A DNA stretch of 64,000 bases from Macrotis lagotis (Eukaryota; Chordata; Mammalia; Peramelemorphia; Peramelidae): contig NC_133658.1 in NCBI RefSeq assembly GCF_037893015.1, forward strand, positions 173,123,579 through 173,187,578, in the 5' to 3' direction. Shown here in pieces: positions 56,405 to 64,000 of this stretch. The translations under genes and the position numbers were made by a program. Numbering within the stretch: position 1 is the stretch's first letter; every line of letters starts with the position of its first letter. Below the pieces are notes generated by a model. It saw nothing but the letters and a program-made list of their open reading frames with translations, was not told where the DNA came from and made no database searches.

Positions 56405-56655
56405 ACCTGGAAGGTGGAGCAGTGAATAGAGCAGCAGGCCTTGAGTCAGAAAGATTGTATTCAAATCCAACTTCAGACATTACTAGTTGTGGGATTCTGG
56501 CCAAGTCACTTAACTTCTGTTGGTCTTGGTTTCCTCCTCTACAAAAATTGAAATAATAACAAAAATAACTTCAAAGGGTTGCTATGAGGATCATGTAAGA
56601 TTTGTAATGTTCTTAGCATGGGACCTGGCACACAATACATTCTATATAAATGTTT
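56405..56655 (+). repeat. MIR-type CORE-SINE, full length
   Basis: Head 'ggtggagcagtgaatagagc', B box 'gtattcaaatcc', core 'ggccaagtcacttaacttctgttgg', then 'gggttgctatgaggatcatgtaag' and a LINE-like end 'gcatgggacctggcacacaatac...aatgtttattta'. Confidence 0.8.
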
Positions 56656-58515
56656 ATTTACCCCATCTTGACCTTAAATATGAATGAAGCTATAAGTCAT
56701 GAGTATTTATTTCCCCTAATATCCTCTTAATGGAGAAAAGAAAGTAATGAATAGTTCATTTACCCTTGAACATCATTTTCTCAAGTAGTATTAAGTCCAT
56801 GTCATTGACCTTCATTGCCCTAAGTTCATTATGGAGTTTTTAGGGGGATAATTATAGTTATACAAATATAACTTGACTCAGTGCATAAATATAGTCAAAG
56901 CATTCTGGTCCAAGAAGTAAAGTATGAACCAATAAGACAACAAAACTATGTGTTTTAACATACTTTCAAAACAAATCTCAAGAAAAAGCATTCTCTGTCC
57001 TACTCTTACCCTTGCCAATGGAGAGGACTAATTCCTAGATGACTCAAACATCTCCAGTCACACCACTGTAACAGGAGCATCTATCCCCCATACACTCCTT
57101 CTGATTCAGTCTACCTTTCAAGCTACTCCTCTCTGCCTCATTTTCCCTGAGATGCTCCTGGTTTGGTTTACTGGAACTGTCATCTACTGCTGTGACTTCT
57201 TCTTTCTCAAAAGGCAATATTATTATTTTGAAGCTTGCCCCATGTTACTTGCTTAGGGAATGATCAATTTCTTGACTACTCATTCTTTAGGCCCAGCTAT
57301 ATCCAAAAGAGCTAGCCAGGTGTCAACCAACCCCCTTTTCCAATTTCATTCACCACTATCTTTACCTCACCTTTTAATAAGTGTCCCAAACCCCTCCAGG
57401 TAATTGGGTTAGGGTCAGTGATGTCCTATTAACACTCATTGTGCCCTGATTGAAGGCTATGAAAATGACCTTGAAACTTCAATAAGCCTCAAGAAAACAC
57501 TGACAACACTGGGGTATGGTATAGAAATCTGAGGTGAAAATCTGTGTTCTGTAGTCCCACTACTAAAGTAATGTTTGGGTCCTATTTGCATTCTTTTTTT
57601 GCACGAAAATATGAAAACTAAGGAGGTACTTCCTCATTTGCATTCATAGAAATGGTAGTAAGTAAGCTGATACTTAAGGAATAAATCTAAAACAGGCTTT
57701 AGAATGGGCTCAATGGAGAATGGTCAGAAGTTGAGCCTCAATCTCTCCACCTGAAAAAGGAAAGGAAATAATGACAATGACCAGTTAATTAACTGTTAGA
57801 AGTATTCTCAGAAATAGTGACAATGAATAAAACTGCTTTGTGACTGTGGAATAGAAAAAGTTATGTGAATACAAATTATGCATCTTCTGTTGCCTAATCC
57901 CAAAGCCTAAATTCTGTTTTAAAATGCTAGGCAGCAGTTTTGCTCTTGAAGCGTATTTTATATTATGCTAAACAGAAGCCAATTGGAAAACTCCAGGGAG
58001 AAACTGCAGAAATTGTGTCTTTGTATGCAAATTTCCTTAAGTGTCTCCATGGATAAGTTTGTAATACCGTAGTACCACAGATGTCTATTATTTAATATTA
58101 TTGAGTTCAATTCTCCACCCTTACCCACAAATCCATGCCCAACTATCCATTCCTATAGAGGATTGAGTCATTTTGCATAAATGTATCCTAGCATATACAA
58201 AACATGTTTGTGAAGGGAGATCAGATAATTTCCTTTCAAATACACTTTGCTGTCTTCATCTACAGCTACTCTATCCATGGCAGGATTTCATACTCTAGTT
58301 ACAAGAAGTGTAGGTCAGGGGACTCAAGTTTTGGCAATCATGCTCTCATTTTTCCTAGTGACATAAATGCACTTTCCAATGTTATATTTCTAAACACAAA
58401 GGATATGTGTGTTGGAATAGCTTTTGACGACTTCTAGGCAAATAACTATGGCTATTATAAAAGCTGAAAATTACCAGTCACCCCCAAGAAGATAGTGTAG
58501 GGGAGGATCTTGGAA
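56656..58515. other. Single-copy sequence, no gene found
   Basis: No supported gene and few or no repeats. 57890-58110 ('gcagcagttttgctcttgaagcg', 'ctttgtatgcaaatttccttaag') has the look of a conserved non-coding segment and includes an octamer-like ATGCAAAT in 'tatgcaaattt'. This is a hint only. Confidence 0.35.
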
Positions 58516-58519
58516 ATTT

Positions 58520-58905
58520 AATGCCTCAGAGTTTGGCTGTTATCTTCCTTAAGTCCCCTCTCCCTGCTCTCCACCCTCTTTTCTAAATTTTTCTGATTTT
58601 TTTTCATAAAGTCTTTCAAATTCCTGCCTTCCTTTCTATTTGAATTGCCACCATTTTGACCAAGACCCTCATCGCCTCATGCCTGGATTACCTTCATTCT
58701 CATTATTAGTGACTCAGAGAGGAAATAATATTACAATAGTTTCTTAACTGGGTCTCTCAGGTTCAGGTTCCTTATCAACCCATTCTATGTTTTGCTGCTA
58801 GATTTAGCTTCTAAAATTTCCAGTTTCATCTGCTCAAAACTCTTCAATGGTTCACCAATGTCTATGGGATATGACAGTTGATATAACTGCTTTGTTCTTC
58901 TACTG
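58520..58905 (+). repeat. L2 LINE fragment
   Basis: 'accctcatcgcctcatgcctggattacc' near 58663 and 'ttctatgttttgctgctagatttagcttctaaaa' near 58783, then 'gctcaaaactcttcaatggttcacc', are L2 words in order. Confidence 0.65.
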
Positions 58906-59250
58906 ATAAAGAGGAAGTAACTTTAGAAATGATCTGAGATCATCACCAGCAACCGATCGACTAATAGATTAATTACCCCCAAACCATCTCTTCAGATAAA
59001 CCCGAACCAGTTTGGTCCTATGTTGAAACTGCATAGAATAGAGGATAGATTGCATCTATAATGTCAATAGGATAATGATAATAGAAAAGGAAACAACAAG
59101 AATGATCTTGGAACCAACCACTAGAAGCTCAAGGAGGGCTTCCAAATCAAACATTCAAATGGATCTATGATCTCAACCAATTTGTCTGTTCCTTCCAATA
59201 CTGAACTCATAATCCATCCATACCTGCCCATGAAGGTCGTTTCCATTGAC
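58906..59250. other. Unassigned sequence
   Basis: No gene or element recognised. Confidence 0.4.
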
Positions 59251-59251
59251 A

Positions 59252-59565
59252 AAGAGAGTAGCTAGGTGGAACAGATAGATCCCTGGCCTTGGAGTAAGGA
59301 AGACAAGAGTTTGAATCCAGCCTCAGCCATCATTTAGTAGCTGTGTGACCTTGGGCAAATCACTTAACCCTGACTGCCTCACATCTAGGGTCATCGCCAA
59401 TCATCCTGATTCATATCTGGCCATTAGACCCAGATGACTCTGGAGGAGAAAGTAGTTGGTGGCTTAGCACAGCCTCCCCTCACTCAGATCCAATTCATGT
59501 GATTGTCATGGGCATCGCCTCCCTAATATCATGGTCTTCTTCTTCAAGGACAAAGGACATCTGCT
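59252..59565 (+). repeat. RTE-tailed tRNA-SINE, full length
   Basis: A tRNA-like head 'agtagctaggtggaacagatagatccc...gagtttgaatcc' joins a long RTE-derived tail: 'gggtcatcgccaatcatcctgattcatatctggcc', 'gatgactctggaggagaaagtag', 'cagatccaattcatgtgattgtcatgggcatc', 'tcatggtcttcttcttcaaggacaaagg'. This is the intact form of the tail seen at 13655. Confidence 0.85.
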
Positions 59566-60570
59566 ATGGGAACATGGCCAACCATCAGATTTTTTCTTCT
59601 GATTTTGTTTATAGCAGGAATTTCAAAGTTAATACAATTTAGTTCTTACATTCACATGACTCATTTACCTCATATAGCATAACAAAAGCCAAGTTAAGTC
59701 TTTAGACAATGTAAAAATAGTGTGATTAATAGTATGTTCTGTCCCCCTTCTACCATTCTGGTACCACTCTTTCAGAAGTAGGGGATGTACAAGATTGAGA
59801 GACATTTTGTATTTTATTTTGTATTTCATGAGATACATTAGCTAATTTTCATCACAAAGAGGTATTGATGCACCTCTCCTTACCTATGATAGTTCTTAGG
59901 AAACAGATTGTTTAATATCAGGACTGTAACCTGAAACTTTTCAAAATAAAACAAACCAGAGTTTATATTCAACCTTTAAGGTAAATCGTAATTCTTTACT
60001 ATAACTTCTGTAATATGATAAAGAATCACATATAAAATGGGGAAGAATGTAACAGATCTTCTGAAAGACAGAAATGCATAGCATACAGTTCATATTTCTG
60101 CTCAATAATTGTGGTAGAGAATTCAATTCAACAAACCTTTATAAAGTACCTACCATGAGAAAGCCCTGTACTGGCTTCTAGGAATCACAATTAAAGAAGG
60201 AAAGATAGTAGTTGTTCAGTTTGATTTTTATGATTTTTATTTGTTTTTATAATAATCAATTAAAGAAACTAAAGAAAAGAAGGTTATACAGTCATGACTA
60301 ACCACTTTCAAATAGATAGGATCACCCTCAACAAAAGTATCTCCATCTGCATTATGGAGTCATGAGATCAGTTACCTGCTTTTGGAAATGCCCTATAAGG
60401 ACAAAATCTTCTTTTATATATTTTTCCCAGTAAAATGATCTTATGAAAAAGGCTTCACCCAAAATATGGAAGATTGATTACTTATCAAAGCTGGTTTTAT
60501 TATTAATTTTTTTCCAATTTACTCTGATGTATTGGCTCTTCTTTCATGAATTAAATACAGACTGCACCAA
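59566..60570. other. Unassigned sequence
   Basis: No gene or named element. 'ttcaattcaacaaacctttataaagtacctaccatgag' near 60121 resembles an old LINE end. Confidence 0.4.
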
Positions 60571-60577
60571 GTTGAAA

Positions 60578-60796
60578 ATGTCACAGCCATGGCTGTTGCC
60601 TTCATAAAAGATATTATACATCATTTAGATGCAAACTAGAAAGAATTATTTAGTAGCAAAGCAGTGGGAATTTGGAAGGATCACCTACTATAGAGTATAA
60701 TCTATAGTAAGCACTCAATATTAAACACTGTTTTCTAAGCTGCACCTAAATGATATATAATGTCTTTTATGAAGTTAACAGGCAGGGCTGTGACAT
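60578..60796. repeat. Long imperfect palindrome (60-bp arms, about 100-bp loop)
   Basis: The left arm 60578-60637 and the right arm 60736-60796 are reverse complements over about 60 bp with roughly 8-10 differences. Shared words include 'atgtcacagcc', 'cttcataaaaga', 'atcattta' and 'tgca'. Weaker similarity may extend outward. It could be an ancient MITE with long inverted ends (Eulor/UCON-like) or a hairpin-forming transcribed element. No target duplication was found. Confidence 0.75.
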
Positions 60797-60799
60797 ACT

Positions 60800-62095
60800 C
60801 AACAGTGTTAGTCCTCTCTGCATGACGAATTTTCTTGGAACTGAGTTATGAGATCTAGTTTTTACCAGAACAGGGGGTAGGGGGTGGAGGGGGTGGGGCC
60901 GGGGTAGAACAAAGGAAAGTCATCTAACAATAAACAGACAGATGAATTTTATGGAAGAAGAAAATGATACCTATCTTCAAATGAACTCAGCTATTTCTGC
61001 AATAGGAAGCAGTAATAGATGTATATATTATAGCATTTTGTCTGTCTTGCCAAGTACAGGGGCGATATCCAGGAACGTGTTGGAGCCAGCTCATTCTGAC
61101 TTCCAAGAGTTGATTATTAAAATTTCAGTATGAGTATTTCTACCTCAGAAATCAGCATATGTTACAAATCAAGGCTTGATTTGTTTTTTCATTGATTTCT
61201 AGACTGACTAAAATGATAAAGAAAATGTTTATAATATAGATTAAAATTAAAAGTGTTCTTTGCATGCTTTCCCCCTAAAGAGCTGGTTGTTAAATATTTA
61301 TCAGCACCTGCTTGACATCACATTGGAGAATAGCTGTTAAACATACTCTGATTTTTGGAGTAAATATTTCCTTTTTTGTATTAGCATCAAACAAAAAACA
61401 TGATAGGATTCTGCATTAATCTCCAATTTTCCAGTTAACTGTCTGGTTCCATAGATATGATCTGCTATTAAAAAAAAAACCTTTAACAGATACCTTTATT
61501 TTATATATACATATATATATATATATATATCATTCTCAAAATATGAGAGAATAAGCAAAGTGGTTAGTAGATATCCTCTTGATTGTCCTTTTGATAGTCA
61601 CACTATTAGTGTTTTTCCTAATTATTGAATACCTTAGCCTTTTGCAGAAATGTTAAAATTAATTTTCAAAGTTTTTTTTTAAACTGTTGCCTTTAGATTG
61701 GATTTCTTTTGCATGAACTTGTTCTGATCCAACTGCTCTTCCTATCATCCTTAATGTAATTTCTACATCCTTAAAAGTCTAACTGAAATTTTGGAGTCAA
61801 AACAAACTTGTTCTATTATAATCAACAATGAAAAGAATTTGTTATAAAAATGCAGAAAGATCTGTTTGTTGTTTACTTTGGAGATGATCTGAATTAGGTC
61901 TTTACCAAGTTTTCTGTAGATTCAGTTTTTTTTCTCCACTGCAATCAATATTTTATAAAGTAGTAATACTTGTAATCTTCTGACATTCTCTTCCTTAATA
62001 TTTTACAAACAAGTTTCTATTCTAAACTAGTATTGCTCTTGCCTTACCATGTTTCTATTTGAAAAGATGTTTAAATTTTAATTACTGAAGTAGTT
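60800..62095. other. Single-copy sequence, with an AT microsatellite
   Basis: (AT)n at about 61500-61531 and a G-rich patch at 60873-60905. The rest has no gene or named repeat. Confidence 0.4.
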
Positions 62096-62099
62096 TCTG

Positions 62100-62671
62100 A
62101 AAGTTCCTTGTTGAAACTGCCCTACATCAGTTAAACTTTAGGCAGCAGTCATATAGTCTATGTCAATGTCTTTCCTTATCTGATTTGCATTTTTCAGCTT
62201 CAGTAGATTATTGGAATAATTTAGATGTTAGCTGTTGTAAATATATTGTGTCTTCTCATGTTTGATCATCTAAAAAAATTTTGTTCATTTCTTTCCTAAA
62301 ATATGATACTCAGAAATAAACACCCTTTCTAAATGTGCACCAATATGACAGAGCTACCAAAAAAATCTAATGCAATCTTAGATGAGAGAGGTAGAATTTT
62401 CTGAAAGAGTGAAATCATAGTTCTGTTATCTTTCTCATTTGAATTACCCAATTTAAAAATTATATTATTTATGCCTTTGTTTAAGTCATTGATAAAGGAA
62501 AATCAAGCCAAGACAACCATTGTCTTAGAGTACTGAAGACTTCCTGCTAAATTATGTAGTAGATAGTGCTATGGGTAGAGTGCTGGGCTTAGAGTCAGGA
62601 AGACCTGGGTTCAAATTTGGCCTTAGATACTGAGTCAAGTATGACTCTGGCTAAATAACTTTGCTTTGCTC

Positions 62672-62714
<43 letters not shown>

Positions 62715-63160
62715 AGGATTAAGTGACTTGCCCAGGGTCACACAATTAGTAGGTGTCAACTATAAAACAGGAATCAAATTTTTCATCAGTTGTAAAATAG
62801 AAATAATTATAGGGTCTACCTTGCAGGGCTGTTGTGAGGATCAAAACAAGATAATACTGATAAAGTAATACAATATTCTGAAACAAAACAGGTGCTCATG
62901 CTCAAATGACAATTAGTCACTAGAGACCATTCTTTGATTCCTGCTATTCAACCTTTTGAAATCCATTTGTCAAAATCTTAGCTCTCTATTTTGTCTATAG
63001 GAATACCCTGAGACAATTTTTTAAATGGTTTGCTAAAATCTAAGGTAAATTCTACATAATGTTCCTCTGATTTAACAGCGTATGAAATCATTCAAAAAAG
63101 AAATAATCTTAATCTGGCATTATCTGAAGTCATATTGTCCCTACTTCTCCCCTCTTTAGA
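62100..63160. repeat. CR1/L3 LINE remnant, interrupted by a SINE
   Basis: 'tttcctaaaatatgatactcagaaataaacacc' near 62294, 'tcattgataaagg' near 62488, 'acaattttttaaatggtttgctaaaatctaaggtaaattctac' near 63013 and 'aaaaaagaaataatcttaatctggcattatctgaagtcat' near 63095 follow the order of an ancient CR1/L3 LINE. A SINE and a TG run lie between. Confidence 0.55.
62562..62875 (+). repeat. SINE pieces around a TG microsatellite
   Basis: A plus-strand SINE head ('agtgctgggcttagagtcaggaagacctgggttcaaattt') runs to about 62660, then (TG)n at 62668-62713. A reversed SINE core ('gtgacttgcccagggtcacacaattagtagg') follows, and a plus-strand MIR-like end ('ggtctaccttgcagggctgttgtgaggatc'). At least two SINEs are joined here. 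Confidence 0.65.
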
Positions 63161-63179
63161 TATTAATTCTTTTTTATTC

Positions 63180-63800
63180 CCAAACTCAACAAACACTAAT
63201 ATATATAAGCATTTCAATAAAAAAGGAAATTATATATGTATGTACCTACTTTTTAAAAGTATACATCTACATTACATATATAAACATCTATGATATACTA
63301 TTTTTAAAAATAGATGATAAATTAGTCACACTTATCAAAGTTTTTTAATTGGTTCATTTTTTGAGATATTTTAATGTCCCTCTTCTTTTCTGTCATCACT
63401 ATTACTAGCTCCCTTTCTTCAACTCTCCCCATCTCATTACAAAAGAAAAAATCAATCCTTATAACAAAAAACCTAATCAAGAAAATCAAATCTACATAGT
63501 ATCCAAGTCCAAAAAAATTCTTTCTGAGCTTTGTATCTTTCACTTGCTTCTTTCTACCAGGAAATAATATGCTCCATCCTAGATTCTCTGGAGACATGGT
63601 TGATGATAGGAGTTCTTCATTCTTTCGGGTTGTTTTCCTTTATAATTTTTTTAAAATGTATAAATTGTCCTCCCAGTTCTACTCACTTCACTCTATATTG
63701 GTTCATACAAATCTTTTCATGATTCCCTGAAATGATCTCTTTTGTTATTTCTTACAGGGAAATAATATTTCTTTGCATTAAAATGCCACTGTTGGTTCAT
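63180..63800 (-). mobile_element. L1 LINE 3' end, minus strand
   Basis: The antisense 3' UTR and ORF2 end: 'ttcttcaactctccccatctcattacaaaag' near 63415, 'ttctactcacttcactctatattggttcatacaaatc' near 63676 and 'tcttacagggaaataatatttc' near 63750. The last 200 bp of the window are unassigned. Confidence 0.65.
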
Positions 63801-64000
63801 CATCCAAACTGATCGTCAGGCTTTTAGTTTTTAATTTTTTGTTATTTTTTCCTTTTAGTTGCACTTTCAGGATCTACCAATTTTTTTTTTTTTGCTTCAA
63901 CTGTTCCCTCCCTGGTGCTATATCCCCTCTTAATTTTTTTTTCATTTTATCCCTTGCCTGTTTCTCCCACTGAATTTGATATATTTCTGCACCAAAAATT

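Overview
The window is vertebrate nuclear DNA, almost certainly from a marsupial. The basis is the repeat content: many copies of the tRNA-derived SINE that ends in 'acctagctgtgtggccttgggcaag...ttgcaaaaa' (WSINE1-like), CORE-SINEs of the MAR1/MIR type, marsupial-style L1s, RTE-tailed SINEs, and ancient L2 and CR1/L3 pieces. The abundance of the WSINE1 form suggests an Australian lineage, possibly dasyurid, but that is inference. I see no multi-exon host gene. The window reads as intergenic or deep-intronic DNA, and the gene-like material in it is retroposed.

Layout. 1-5.8 kb: unassigned DNA with MIR, L2 and MAR1 pieces. 5.8-8.5 kb: an old minus-strand L1 split by two solo LTRs, one gamma-like (ERV1) carrying a SINE and one beta-like (ERV2) with a 6-bp target duplication. 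8.7-18.4 kb: SINEs, L2 and L1 ends, and single-copy sequence. 18.8-20.9 kb: a short ERV2-type provirus with 6-bp duplications, a Lys-tRNA-type primer site, a gag start and a polypurine tract. It carries the intronless cDNA of a CD164-like sialomucin in place of the usual viral genes. 24.2-27.0 kb: three head-to-tail copies of a composite retroelement with embedded SINEs. 28.8-31 kb: two L1 3' ends head to head. 33.1-35.6 kb: a non-autonomous hAT element with perfect 8-bp duplications, itself entered by a WSINE1 and by an INO80E processed pseudogene. 39.3-46.1 kb: a 6.75-kb polypyrimidine satellite that starts inside another ERV2 LTR of the same family as the CD164 carrier. 46.8-47.6 kb: a decayed pogo/POGK-type transposon. 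50-52.4 kb: an L1 inserted into a WSINE1. 54.3-56 kb: the 5' half of another L1. 60.6-60.8 kb: a long imperfect palindrome. 62-63.8 kb: CR1/L3 and L1 remnants.

No genes here form a pathway. The most noteworthy items are (1) the LTR-bounded capture of a CD164-like cDNA with an open reading frame and signal peptide, and (2) the satellite born in an LTR, whose variants match CpG deamination products and which contains a 3.40-kb internal duplication. Both involve one short-LTR ERV2 family that occurs four times in 64 kb (7.6, 18.8, 20.6 and 39.3 kb).
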